Positions 8,485-17,077 of a stretch of DNA of 64,000 nt are shown piece by piece; within the stretch, counting starts at the first letter, position 1; every line of letters starts with the position of its first letter. The position numbers and the translations under genes are program-made. Origin of the DNA: Saccharopolyspora gloriosae (GTDB lineage: Bacteria > Actinomycetota > Actinomycetes > Mycobacteriales > Pseudonocardiaceae); NCBI RefSeq assembly GCF_014203325.1, contig NZ_JACHIV010000001.1:2543501-2607500 (forward strand). Reading direction: 5' to 3'. Below the pieces are notes generated by a model that was not told where the DNA came from, made no database searches, and worked only from the letters and a program-made list of their open reading frames with translations.

Positions 8485-8719
8485 CCTAGTGGTTCTTTCA
8501 GAACGACCTTCGTAGCTGGTTGCTCAGCGGAACCTCAGCGGCTTCCTCGCTGCGGGATCGTTTTCTGATGTAGCAGCCCTACACGGCGAAATCGCTGTCC
8601 TCGCGAGGAAGCCGCTGAGAACCCGCCGGCGGTCGGTTTGCTCTGGCTGGTCACTGCTCAGCGACTCCGCCGCTGACAAGGCAAAGTTCAAAAGATCGTT
8701 CTGCACGGCCTCCTAGTGG
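8485..8719. mobile_element. Possible MITE-like insertion: copy 2 with inverted ends and flanking direct repeat
   Basis: Copy 2 of the palindromic element (8499-8703) ends in near-matching inverted repeats, CAGAACGACCTT (8499-8510) and the complement of CAGAACGATCTT (8692-8703), 11 of 12 bases. The octamer CCTAGTGG occurs on both sides, at 8485-8492 and 8712-8719, 6 and 8 bases outside those ends. This looks like an insertion footprint, but the gaps between octamer and element mean it could be chance. Confidence 0.4.
8499..8703 (+). repeat. Intergenic palindromic repeat element, copy 2
   Basis: A 17-bp perfect inverted repeat (8534-8550 and 8603-8619) encloses a loop with an inner TGTAG/CTACA hairpin. 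After GGTCACTGC comes the small hairpin TCAGCGAC-TCC-GCCGCTGA (8658-8676) with one mismatch. The copy sits upstream of the GGDEF/HD-GYP gene and downstream of the tetR terminator. Compared with copy 4, one stem pair is C-G instead of T-A, a compensatory change. Confidence 0.75.
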
Positions 8720-8853
8720 CCGAGGTCCGCTCGCCCGATGATGTGGATCACTGCGGATGCGCTCGCGGATCAGGGGAATCGGGCCGACGGCGCGAATCCG
8801 GGCGCGGACCGGCGAGGAGCCGGGGCCAATGCCATCCACAGTGGAACAAGAAC

Positions 8854-8873
8854 GAGCGGCGAGTGCGCCGCTC
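8854..8873 (-). terminator. Terminator hairpin at the tetR stop codon
   Basis: A perfect 8-bp stem (GAGCGGCG/CGCCGCTC) with a 4-base loop overlaps the tetR stop codon. Read on the minus strand it is followed by GTTCTTGTTCC, a T-rich run, as expected for an intrinsic terminator. Confidence 0.6.
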
Positions 8874-9486
8874 AGCGCAGCAGTGAGGTGATCAGGTCGT
8901 CCAGCCCCGCGCGGATCCGTTCCAGCGACATGCCCGCGACCTCCTGCTGGTAGGTGATCAGCACCGAGGCGAACGGCGCCAGCAACGCGTCGGCCCACAC
9001 CTGCGCGTCCCCCTCCGGCCGGGCCGAACGCAGCAGTTCCGCCAAGTGCGCGCGATGCGCCCCGTAAGCGCCGCTGAGGTGGCGGGCATGCGCGCTGTTG
9101 GTCTCGGCGACCAGCAGCAGCGCCGACTGCTCGTCGACCCGGTCGAGCAGCGCGTCCAGGAACGCCCGGATCCGCTCGGCGGGCGCCGCACCCGGACCTA
9201 ACGGCGCGGGCCCGCTGAGGAACGCCTCCTGGAACTCCCGCTCCCGCTCGTCGAGCAGCGCGTAGGCCAGCCCCGCGCGGTCCCCGAACCGCCGGTAGAC
9301 GGTGCCGACGCCGACCCCCGCGGACTGGGCCACGTCCTCCATCGACAAGGACTCCACGCCGTGCCTGCGCACCATGCCCTGCGCGGCGTCCATGATCCGC
9401 CTGCGGTTGCGCGCGGCGTCGGCGCGTTCGACGTGCGCCGCGCGCTCGGTGCACGGCGGGTCGCAGGCCGGCTGGTCGGCTCGCAT
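8872..9486 (-). CDS. TetR-family transcriptional regulator
   Basis: The 204-residue protein has an N-terminal TetR helix-turn-helix at about residues 28-75 (IMDAAQGMVRRHGVESLSM, then GVGVGTVYRRFGDRAGL) and a helical ligand-binding domain behind it. The effector is unknown. It is transcribed in the same direction as the mycosin gene upstream (92-base gap) and ends in a hairpin overlapping its stop codon. I see no clear palindromic operator in its upstream region. Confidence 0.9.
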   Translation of the reverse strand: MRADQPACDPPCTERAAHVERADAARNRRRIMDAAQGMVRRHGVESLSMEDVAQSAGVGVGTVYRRFGDRAGLAYALLDEREREFQEAFLSGPAPLGPGAAPAERIRAFLDALLDRVDEQSALLLVAETNSAHARHLSGAYGAHRAHLAELLRSARPEGDAQVWADALLAPFASVLITYQQEVAGMSLERIRAGLDDLITSLLR

Positions 9487-9578
9487 CGGAATCCCTCCCT
9501 CGATCCGCTACGTCCGCACAGTGTGCCGATCCGGCGCGGCGAGCCCAACGGCGCCGTGCCCTGCGACCCGGTGAACGG

Positions 9579-10832
9579 TCACTCCGGCGCGGACTCCTGC
9601 GGTCCGTCGACCACCTTCACCACCCGGCGCCTGCGCCACCGCCGCTGATGTCCGACCGGGCCGAGCCGGGTGCCGATCACGGCGGCGATCACCACCAGCA
9701 CCAGCCCGGCGATGCTCAACGTCACCACCCGCATCGGCACCGGGTTGTCCACCGGGATGTCCGGGTGCGCCGCGCGTCCGGCGGGAGTGCCTCCCGCGGC
9801 GGCGCCGCCCTCCTCGGGCAGCACCGCGGTCACCGCCGAGTACGGGTTCACCGTGCCCCAGCCCATCTGCGGGTCCGGGACCGTGACGCCTGGCCGGGTC
9901 GCCGTCGCCTGCAACCGGTACTTGACCTGCTCCGCGGTCAGTTCCGGGTGGTAGGAGCGGACCAGCGCCGCGGTCCCGGTGACGAACGGCGTCGCGAAGC
10001 TCGTGCCGCTGTCCTGCCAATGCCCCGGGCCGCCCGGCCCGAGGCTCATCACGTCCACGCCGGGGGCGACGAGGGCGACGAAGTCGCCGGTCTGCGAGAA
10101 GTTCGCCCGCGCGCCGCTGGAATCCACCGCGCCGACCGCCAGCACGCCCGGGTACGAAGCCGGGTACGGGATCGGGTTGCCCTCCTGGGCGCCGTTGGCG
10201 ACCGCGGCCACGACCAGCACGTCCCGCGACTGCGCGAATTCGATCGCGCTCCGCAGCTCCTGGTCGTCGTAGTAGGTGCTCTCGGAGATGTTGATGACCT
10301 TCACGCCCGAGTTCACCGCCGTGCGGATGCCTTCGGCCATGGTGTGCGCGGAACCGCCGTCGGTGGACTGGGTGTCCCGGATCGGCAGCACCTGCGCGTC
10401 CGGGGCGACCCCGGCGAACCCGACGCCGGGCTGCTGGCGCGCCGCGATGATCCCGGCCACGAACGTGCCGTGCCCGAGGCAGTCGGTGTTCGCGGGCCCA
10501 CCGCCGGAGGAGTAGACGTCGTGCCCGACGAGGACGCCGCCGGCCAGCTGCGGGATCGACGCGTCCACCCCGGAGTCGATGACGCCGACGAGCACGCCCT
10601 GCCCGCGGGTCAGCTCCCACGCGCGTTCGGGCGCGATCAGCTGCTGCGCCCACGGCCGCGCCACCTCGGTCCGCACCGGCGGCGGGCGGCAGTCGGTGCC
10701 GGTGGCCTGGGTGCGGGGGAGCTGCGGGCCGGGCACGGCGGCGGCGGGCGCGGCCGCGGTCAGCAGCATCCCTGCCACCCCCAGCGCGGCGAGGACGGGT
10801 CGGCTTGCTCGCATGGTCCTGTTCTGCCTCAT
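9579..10832 (-). CDS. mycP: Type VII secretion-associated serine protease, mycosin (MycP-like)
   Basis: The protein (417 residues) has a signal peptide (GMLLTAAAPAAA), a subtilisin-type S8 domain with Asp in GVIDSGVD, His in LGHGTFVAGI and Ser in GTSFATPFVTG, and one C-terminal membrane helix (LSIAGLVLVVIAAVIG) with a short basic tail. This is the mycosin layout: an extracytoplasmic protease anchored next to an ESX secretion system. It starts 9 bases after the stop of the upstream 902-residue protein, so the two are probably translated together. An ATG at 10814 is an alternative start. No EccB/C/D/E or WXG100 gene lies in the window. Confidence 0.88.
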   Translation of the reverse strand: MRQNRTMRASRPVLAALGVAGMLLTAAAPAAAVPGPQLPRTQATGTDCRPPPVRTEVARPWAQQLIAPERAWELTRGQGVLVGVIDSGVDASIPQLAGGVLVGHDVYSSGGGPANTDCLGHGTFVAGIIAARQQPGVGFAGVAPDAQVLPIRDTQSTDGGSAHTMAEGIRTAVNSGVKVINISESTYYDDQELRSAIEFAQSRDVLVVAAVANGAQEGNPIPYPASYPGVLAVGAVDSSGARANFSQTGDFVALVAPGVDVMSLGPGGPGHWQDSGTSFATPFVTGTAALVRSYHPELTAEQVKYRLQATATRPGVTVPDPQMGWGTVNPYSAVTAVLPEEGGAAAGGTPAGRAAHPDIPVDNPVPMRVVTLSIAGLVLVVIAAVIGTRLGPVGHQRRWRRRRVVKVVDGPQESAPE

Positions 10833-10841
10833 CGATCGATG

Positions 10842-13550
10842 TCAGTGCGCGGCCGCCGAAACCGGTTGCGGCGCAACCGGATCCGCGCCCGCGCCGGTGG
10901 GCGCGCGGGAGGCCGCGGGGGCGCCGCGCACCTCGCCCAGTACGAGGCCGACCGGTTCGCCGAACCGCTCGACGTGGTCGGCGTCGGTGAGCACCCGCAG
11001 CGGATTCGCGTGCCTGCGGTGCAGCGCGCGGCGCAACCTCGGTAGCACCGCCTCGTCGGCCTCGGTGAGCTCACCGGGAGCCGGGGCCTCGCCGGGACGC
11101 AGCTCGCGCAGCAGCACCGCGGGCGGCGCGGCCGATCCGCTCCCGTCCTGCTCGGTGTCCTGGCGATCCACCGCGAGCACCTTGAACCGGGTCGCCGCGC
11201 TGAACACCACCTCGTCCGGCGCGCCCTGGCCGATCGCGGCGACGCGGCGCGCCGACAGCGACCAGATCACCACGTCCACGTGCGGATCCTCCACGGTCAC
11301 GTCGCTCGCGGAGGTCCCGCTCAGGAACGCGGGCTCGTCGAGCAACGTGCCCGGTTCGTAGCCCGGCAGCGGAGAGTGCCCGTCGCGCACCCGAGCGGTG
11401 CGGAACGAGGCGCCGCGGTGCACCGGCAACCTGCGCAACCCGGAGGTCAGGCAGGCCGCGTAGTCCCGGACCGCCGCGGCGTCCGGACCGCGCAACGCCC
11501 GGTTGATCGCGTTCCCGCCCGACGGCCCGCCCCCGATGTAGAGGTGCACGGCCACGAAGTCCGCCTTGGAGTCCGGCTCGCCCGCCGATTCGCGCAATGC
11601 CGGGAAGGTCGCGAGCGCGGTGTTCACGGACGGCAGCGAATCGTCGAACGCCTCGCCCGCCCACTGGGAGAAGCGGGTGCGTTCCTCCGCGGTGCTCTGG
11701 TGGTCGGCGGGCAGCGGGTCGTCCGGCAGCGGCGCCGGGACGAGTCGCAGCACCGGCGCGGGCGGCTGCTCGGCCGATGCCTCGGGCGTCACGTCGCGGA
11801 CCTGGTCTCCGTCGATGCGCAGCATGACGGTGTCCTGCGTCGCGGCGGGCTCCGGAGGCGCGCTGCCCTCGTCCTGCGGGGAGGTGCTCGGCACCACCGG
11901 CATCCGCATGGTCGTGGCGTTGGCCGGCTGCTCCGGAGCGTCCGGTGCGGGCTGGTCCGGCGGGGCGAGCACCGGCGCGCGCACCGTCTCCTGATCGACC
12001 GGGCGGGGCCGGAGCAGGTTCGGCGCCGGGCCTTGCGACTCGGTGCGCGGGCGCGTCGCGGGGAGCGGGGGAGCGGTGATCGGTTCCGGTGCCGCCGCGT
12101 CCGCTGCCGGGGTGCTCGCGTCGGGCGTCGTCGTGCCGCCGTCGGAGGGTGGCTGCTGCGGAGCGTTCTCGGCGGGCGCGGCCCCGGGCGGCGCGGCGGC
12201 GACGGCGCCACCGGCGGCGGACAGCGTCGGGAACTCCAGCCGCTGCGCGAGCTCGCCCGCGGCCGTCCGCAGCTGGGCACGCAGCGGCTCGTCGGTCAAA
12301 CCCAGCACCAGCAGCCGCAACCTGCCCCGCTGCTGCGGGCTCAACCCGCCCAGCAGCGCGTGCAGCACCTGCGGAACCTGCTGCGGCAGTCCGACGTGCG
12401 GGCGGCCCAGCGTCAGGGTCATGCGGTCGGGTTCGAAGGCCAGCCGATCAGCGGGGTCGGGCGCACCGGCCTGCATCCCCTCGACCAGGGCCAGGCCGGA
12501 AGGCACCACCTTCGCCTGCAGCTCACCCGGCACCGGCCGTCCGGGACTGGCCTGCGCCATGCCGCCCCACCGGTACAGCGCCGGACCTGCGGGCACCCAG
12601 CCGCGCGGCGCGGCGGCGGCCGAGACGACCTGCGCACCGCTGGCCGAATACCGCAGCAGCAGCGGGAACGGCTGCCACTGCGCACCGTCGGCCGCGCGGG
12701 CGACGGCGCGTTCGACCCCGTCCTCGCCGCGGCGCACCGTGCCCGTCGCGGCGAACACGTCGTGCCCGAGCAGCCGGGCCAGCTGCTGCATCCACTCCGC
12801 CGCGGCGGTGTCCGCCGAGGTCGGGATCAGTTCCATGCTGCCGCGCACCGCGGGCGGCAGCGGCCCGACCGCGGCGGCGACCTGCGCGGGAGTGACCGAC
12901 GGCGCCAGCAGCACCCGAGGACGCTGGGCGGACTGCGGGACGACGACGCCAGCGTCGGGCGCGCGCGGGCTCTCCGCGGGCCGCAGCAGCAGGCCCGCGG
13001 GCACCGGCTCGGCCAGCAGGCCGGAGACCGAATTGGCCGCGCGCGGCAACGCCGACTCCCAGCGCGGCGTCGGCAGCCGCAGCGCGAAGGGCTGCGCGAC
13101 GGTGCCGGTGCGGAACAACCGCCATGCGTGCTCACCGGTACCGGCGAAGATCGCCCCGCCCGGAACCAGCGCCAGCGGCCCGTCCGGAGCGAGCACGTCC
13201 ACGCGGAACTCATCGGCCAGCCGCTGCGCGGGCGACCACCCCTGCGGACCCGCCTGGTGCAGACCGGACACCGCGACCCACACCTGCGGCGGCTGCGGCC
13301 CGCGGTTCACGCCGCCGAGCACACCGCGGAAGGCCTCGTGCAGCGAACCGAGGAAGGACGGATCGGTGACCGCGGCGGCCGAGGCCAGCACCACACCGGA
13401 ACCGGGCGGTTGCGCGACCGTGTCGAAGAACCGCTGTTCGCGTTCGTCCTGATCGTCGACCTTGCGGATCACCGCTTTGCCCGCCTGGGCCTGGACGTAC
13501 AGGCTCGGCGAGCCGGGGGACCCGGTCGTGCTGGAGTCCGGTGCTGACAT
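10842..13550 (-). CDS. Large type VII-linked protein with degenerate repeats and C-terminal ADP-ribosyltransferase-like domain
   Basis: The 902-residue protein has no signal peptide. The first 430 residues seem to hold three related alpha/beta units, each with a strand such as VVLASAAAV or RVLLAPSVT and an end like LADEFRVDVLAPDG or LARLLGHDVFAATG; these recall cysteine-peptidase-like units of actinobacterial polymorphic toxins. A Pro/Ala/Thr-rich linker spans about 430-620. Near 710, 745 and 780 there are VHRGAS, FLSGTSAS and DEVVFSAATRFKVL, in the order and spacing of the R-S-E motif of ADP-ribosyltransferases; the first Glu of the usual ExE is Pro here. I chose the ATG at 13550 (GAGAGCGG upstream). 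The function is an inference; it may be an effector or an assembly factor. Confidence 0.65.
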   Translation of the reverse strand: MSAPDSSTTGSPGSPSLYVQAQAGKAVIRKVDDQDEREQRFFDTVAQPPGSGVVLASAAAVTDPSFLGSLHEAFRGVLGGVNRGPQPPQVWVAVSGLHQAGPQGWSPAQRLADEFRVDVLAPDGPLALVPGGAIFAGTGEHAWRLFRTGTVAQPFALRLPTPRWESALPRAANSVSGLLAEPVPAGLLLRPAESPRAPDAGVVVPQSAQRPRVLLAPSVTPAQVAAAVGPLPPAVRGSMELIPTSADTAAAEWMQQLARLLGHDVFAATGTVRRGEDGVERAVARAADGAQWQPFPLLLRYSASGAQVVSAAAAPRGWVPAGPALYRWGGMAQASPGRPVPGELQAKVVPSGLALVEGMQAGAPDPADRLAFEPDRMTLTLGRPHVGLPQQVPQVLHALLGGLSPQQRGRLRLLVLGLTDEPLRAQLRTAAGELAQRLEFPTLSAAGGAVAAAPPGAAPAENAPQQPPSDGGTTTPDASTPAADAAAPEPITAPPLPATRPRTESQGPAPNLLRPRPVDQETVRAPVLAPPDQPAPDAPEQPANATTMRMPVVPSTSPQDEGSAPPEPAATQDTVMLRIDGDQVRDVTPEASAEQPPAPVLRLVPAPLPDDPLPADHQSTAEERTRFSQWAGEAFDDSLPSVNTALATFPALRESAGEPDSKADFVAVHLYIGGGPSGGNAINRALRGPDAAAVRDYAACLTSGLRRLPVHRGASFRTARVRDGHSPLPGYEPGTLLDEPAFLSGTSASDVTVEDPHVDVVIWSLSARRVAAIGQGAPDEVVFSAATRFKVLAVDRQDTEQDGSGSAAPPAVLLRELRPGEAPAPGELTEADEAVLPRLRRALHRRHANPLRVLTDADHVERFGEPVGLVLGEVRGAPAASRAPTGAGADPVAPQPVSAAAH

Positions 13551-13810
13551 CAACCGCTCTCGTTCCGCGCGCAGTCCGCCCCTCCGGTGCGGGCTTCGGT
13601 GCCCGCGCGAAGGCGCGGCCGTACCGGCCCCAGTCTGATCGACCGGCGACAGGAGCGGAACGCGTTCCGCTGCCACCGGCGATGTTCGCAGGGGTTTCCC
13701 TCACCCGGCGGTGTCGGCGTCGGGCGACCGGCCCAACGAGGGTGGGCGGCGAGATCCGGATCATCGCACGCGTACGCGCGGACCTCGCCGGTACCCGGGC
13801 GGAGCTACGT

Positions 13811-13885
13811 GAGAACTCGATCCCGCAGCGAGGAAGTCGCTGAGGTTGCGCTACCCGGCCCGCTGCTCAAGCCGAGATCGAAGAC
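13811..13885 (-). repeat. Intergenic palindromic repeat element, half copy 5
   Basis: On the minus strand this stretch matches the first half of the element: TTCGATCTCGG, a GGGTAGCGCAACCTCAGCG segment, CTTCCTCGCTGCGGGATC, then divergence. The right palindrome arm and the small hairpin are missing, so it looks like a decayed remnant. It lies between the 902-residue protein and the DUF2237 gene. Confidence 0.55.
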
Positions 13886-13891
13886 AGGCGA

Positions 13892-14284
13892 TCAGGTCAG
13901 CGTGCTCGGATCTGCGGGCACGTCCACGGCGTGCTCCTGCAGTGCGCTCAGCGGGACCACCTCGATCGCCTTCGCGTGGGTGGCGGCCAGCAGCACCGGC
14001 GGAGCCGCCCCCGCCGAATAGGCCTCCAGCCAGCGAGAAGCGCACACGCACCAGCGATCACCGGGCTGCAGGCCCGCGAAGCCGTACTCCGGGCGGGGCG
14101 TCACCAGATCGTTGCCCGTCTCCTGTTGCTGCACGAGGAATTCGGTGGAGACCACGGCGCACACCGTGTGCTCGCCGACGTCCTCCGGTCCGGTCGAGCA
14201 GCAGCCGTCGCGGTAGAAACCGGTGAGCGGTTCGGTGCCGCAAGGCTCCAGTTCGCCACCGAGAACGTTGCGATCGGTCGTCAT
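13892..14284 (-). CDS. DUF2237 family protein
   Basis: The 130-residue soluble protein matches DUF2237 along its whole length: NVLGGELEPC, GFYRDGCCSTGPED, HTVCAVV, PRPEYGFAGLQPGDRWC and ATHAKAIEVVPL are the family's usual blocks. Several conserved cysteines (a CC pair and CVC) could bind metal, but no function is established for the family. It starts with ATG behind GAAGG. The gene stands alone, 189 bases after the DprE2 gene, with small hairpins between. Confidence 0.88.
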   Translation of the reverse strand: MTTDRNVLGGELEPCGTEPLTGFYRDGCCSTGPEDVGEHTVCAVVSTEFLVQQQETGNDLVTPRPEYGFAGLQPGDRWCVCASRWLEAYSAGAAPPVLLAATHAKAIEVVPLSALQEHAVDVPADPSTLT

Positions 14285-14388
14285 GAGGGCACCTTCACTC
14301 CAACACCTGGACGCCGGTAGGGGGCGGGCCCGAGCCGGGTCGAACTCCCCGGAGGGCGACCGCCCTCGGAGGTTGGACGCCCTGCGAC

Positions 14389-14408
14389 CTCAGGCCCCGA
14401 AACCTGAG
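14389..14408 (-). terminator. Hairpin downstream of dprE2
   Basis: CTCAGG (14389-14394) and CCTGAG (14403-14408) form a 6-bp stem with an 8-base loop, and a second stem GAGGGC/GCCCTC lies at about 14353-14368. Both fall between dprE2 and the DUF2237 gene and may end the dprE2 transcript. Confidence 0.3.
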
Positions 14409-14473
14409 CTCCCAGTGTGGCGAGAACGGCGGTATCCGTCCAGTGGCGCGTTTTCGCCCCCGGTGCCCGATTC

Positions 14474-15217
14474 CTAGCGCGGCATCCGGCGCCAGATCGG
14501 GCGCGGCACGTACCGCAGCACCCCGAACAGCACCCGCAGCGCGAACGGCACCCACACCTCGACGCGGCCCCGGCGCAGCGCCCGCACCGCTGCATCGGCG
14601 ACCTGACCGGGGGTGCTGGAGAACGGGGCGGGGGACATGCCCTCGGTCATCCGTCCGACGACGAAGCCCGGCCGCACCACCAGCAGGCTCACCCCGCTGC
14701 CGGCGAGCGCGTCCGCGAGCCCCGCCGCGAACCCGTCGAGCCCGGCCTTCGCCGACCCGTAGACGTAGTTCGCCCGCCGCACCCGCACCCCGGCCACCGA
14801 GGAGAACACCACCAGCCGCCCGGCGCCTTGCGCGCGCAGCACGGTCGCGAGGTGCGTGAGCACCGAGACGTGCGCGACGTAGTCGGTGTGCACGATCGAC
14901 ACCGCGTGCTCGGCGTCGTGCTCGGCGCGTTCCTGATCACCGAGGATGCCGAAGGAGACGATCACGTCGTCCAACGTCCCGTGCCGGGCGGTGAGGTCGT
15001 CGAGCAGCGTCCGGTGCGTGCCGAGGTCGTCGGCGTCGAACTCCACCCGCTCGACCTCGGCGGCTCCGGCTTCGCGCAGCAGTGCTTCCTGCTCGTCGAG
15101 GTCGTTGCTGCGCCGGGCGGCCAGGACCACCGTGCGGGCGCCGTCGCCGACCAGGCGGGCGGCCAGTTCGACACCGATCTCGCTGCGGCCGCCGAGGACC
15201 AGAACCGTTGAGCTCAT
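14474..15217 (-). CDS. dprE2: Decaprenylphosphoryl-D-2-keto-erythropentose reductase-like SDR (DprE2)
   Basis: The 247-residue short-chain dehydrogenase has the Rossmann motif VLVLGGRSEIGVELA, catalytic Ser in VVFSSVAGV and the YxxxK pair in YVYGSAKAG. Its C-terminal VEVWVPFALRVLFGVLRYVPRPIWRR matches the DprE2 branch, which reduces the keto intermediate made by DprE1 to decaprenylphosphoryl-arabinose for arabinogalactan. That supports a mycolata-related or Pseudonocardiales host. DprE1 is not next to it. It starts 25 bases after the stop of the S9-like gene and is probably co-transcribed with it. Assignment to DprE2 rather than another SDR is likely but rests on overall resemblance. Confidence 0.78.
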   Translation of the reverse strand: MSSTVLVLGGRSEIGVELAARLVGDGARTVVLAARRSNDLDEQEALLREAGAAEVERVEFDADDLGTHRTLLDDLTARHGTLDDVIVSFGILGDQERAEHDAEHAVSIVHTDYVAHVSVLTHLATVLRAQGAGRLVVFSSVAGVRVRRANYVYGSAKAGLDGFAAGLADALAGSGVSLLVVRPGFVVGRMTEGMSPAPFSSTPGQVADAAVRALRRGRVEVWVPFALRVLFGVLRYVPRPIWRRMPR

Positions 15218-15242
15218 CGCGGATCAGTGTGCCCGACGACGA

Positions 15243-16967
15243 TCAGCGCACTCCGGGTGAGGGTGCCAGTCCGCTGCGGCAGAACGCGACGACCTTCTCC
15301 CGCAGCGTTCCCCGGTCCACCGCGGCCACGGCGTCGTGCCCGGCGTCGACCTCGAAGTACCGGAAGGCGGGGCCCGCGACGGACGGCCCGGCGAGCCGCC
15401 GGCGCAACGTCCGCGCCCGGCCGACCGGCACCGTCTCGTCGCCGGTGCCGTGCACCAGCAGCACCGGCGCGGTGTTCGCCTCCATGCCCCGCGCCAGTTC
15501 GTCGTCGTCGGTGAGCAGCGGCGCCAGCGCGACGCACGCCGACCACAGCCCCGGCGTGCTGCCCGCGGCCTGCAGCGCGAGCCGGCCGCCGTGGCCGCCG
15601 CCGAGCAGGATCGGACCGGGCAGTCCGGGCCGCTGCGAACGCAGGTGGTGCCCGAGCGAGATCACCCCGGCCAGGTCCGGCCCGCCCCACTTGCCGTCCT
15701 CGGCGCGGTGGTTCGGCGCGATGACGGCCACGCCCACCGCCGCCAGGTCCTGGAACAGCGGGTGGAACTCCCAGCGCCACAGCGCACCTTCGGTGTGGTG
15801 CAGCGCGAGCACCACGTGCTCGCAGGAACGCCACTTCGCGCCGCCGTAGACGATGGCCTCGATGCCGCCGCCGAGCCGCAGCAGGTCCGCCGACGCCCAC
15901 GGCGGCTGCTCCGGGCCCGGTTCCTCCGGGATCGCGGAGCAGGATCCGCTCGGCGAGACCGTCACCAGCGTCGACGGCCGGGCGGGCGAGGAGAACGGCA
16001 CCCGCACCGTGCGTCCGTTCAAGTGCGCCTGATCTCCGGTGCGGCCGGGCGGCAGGGTGAGCGCGGTGAGCTTGTCGTCGCGCGGGGAGTAGAGGTCCAG
16101 CGCCGACAACGCGCCCGATTCCCGCCGCAGCAGCACCCGCTGGCCGCCGTCGTCCACGGTCAGCGGGATGTGCGTCGGGCACAGCCGGTCCGGGAACCGC
16201 ACGCTGCCCGCCCCGTCCAGCAGCACCCACCCGACCCGGTCCGCGCCGGTGGAGGTGGAGCGCACCAGCAGCAGCTTGGAGCGCTGGTGGTGCAGCAGGA
16301 TCCGGTCGTCGCTGCCGGGCGACAGCGAGAACAGCGGCTGCCACGATCCGCGCCGCAGGTCGGCGAGCACCCCTTCGACCGCGTGCCCGGGCCGCGACAG
16401 GTTCAGCGCGAGCAGATCCGCGTCGGTGTCGAGCCACACACCCCCAGAGGCGGCTCCTGGCAGCCGCACGAGTGGCTCGACACCGGGCGGGCCGTCGGTG
16501 AGTCGCCAGACGGCCGTCTGTTCCGGGTCCTCGCGGGCGACCAGGAAGCCCAGCTGCGCCGCCGACGGGCTCGGCAGCAAGTAGCCGTCCGCCGCGCGCA
16601 CTTGGCCCAGGATGTGGGTGCGCGGCACCGGCGGGGCGATCAGTTCCAGCTCGGCGAGGTCGCCGCGCTCGGTCAGCAGCAGCACCCGCCCGTCGCCCAG
16701 CGGCAGCACCTGCGCGTAGGGATCGACGGCCTTGCTGTGGTGGATCAGTTCAGGTTCGGAGGGGCGGATCTTGCCGGGGATCTGGCCGAAGCGACGGCTG
16801 CGCAGCACGTGCGGCCGGGCGCCGCGGGCCGCGAAGGACCACAGCTCCAAGGTGGACGCCTCGGCGCTGGTGCGGACGCAGGCGATCTCCCGGCCGTCGG
16901 GGGAGAAGCCGAAGTTCGACCTGGCCACGGCCAAGGTGGCGGGCCGGATCGGGGCGGGTGCGCTCAT
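15243..16967 (-). CDS. S9-like (prolyl oligopeptidase family) protein lacking the nucleophile serine
   Basis: The 574-residue protein has an N-terminal beta-propeller-like half (ARSNFGFSPDGREIACVR and similar repeats) and a C-terminal alpha/beta hydrolase. Asp (GTGDETVPV) and His (DAGHDAVA) of the triad are present. Where S9 enzymes have GxSxGG, this protein reads GGGHGG near residue 457, so the nucleophile is Gly. It is therefore probably not a serine peptidase; a binding or regulatory role is possible. I chose the ATG at 16967 (GAGG 5 bases upstream) over a TTG at 16982. It lies upstream of dprE2 in one operon. Confidence 0.75.
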   Translation of the reverse strand: MSAPAPIRPATLAVARSNFGFSPDGREIACVRTSAEASTLELWSFAARGARPHVLRSRRFGQIPGKIRPSEPELIHHSKAVDPYAQVLPLGDGRVLLLTERGDLAELELIAPPVPRTHILGQVRAADGYLLPSPSAAQLGFLVAREDPEQTAVWRLTDGPPGVEPLVRLPGAASGGVWLDTDADLLALNLSRPGHAVEGVLADLRRGSWQPLFSLSPGSDDRILLHHQRSKLLLVRSTSTGADRVGWVLLDGAGSVRFPDRLCPTHIPLTVDDGGQRVLLRRESGALSALDLYSPRDDKLTALTLPPGRTGDQAHLNGRTVRVPFSSPARPSTLVTVSPSGSCSAIPEEPGPEQPPWASADLLRLGGGIEAIVYGGAKWRSCEHVVLALHHTEGALWRWEFHPLFQDLAAVGVAVIAPNHRAEDGKWGGPDLAGVISLGHHLRSQRPGLPGPILLGGGHGGRLALQAAGSTPGLWSACVALAPLLTDDDELARGMEANTAPVLLVHGTGDETVPVGRARTLRRRLAGPSVAGPAFRYFEVDAGHDAVAAVDRGTLREKVVAFCRSGLAPSPGVR

Positions 16968-17007
16968 GCGCGCCTCGGGCAAGCGGAATGCACTCCGCGA
17001 CAGTAGA

Positions 17008-17029
17008 AAACCGCTGTTCAGGGCGGTTT
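17008..17029 (-). terminator. Terminator of the STAND/BTAD regulator gene
   Basis: AAACCGC and GCGGTTT pair over 7 bp with an 8-base loop, about 50 bases after the stop of the regulator on the minus strand. The minus-strand sequence continues as TTTTCT, giving a short T-tract. Confidence 0.5.
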
Positions 17030-17077
17030 AGGGTTTGCTTAAGGGTGGGCCTGCGTCACCCGTAACGGGCAGGATCG

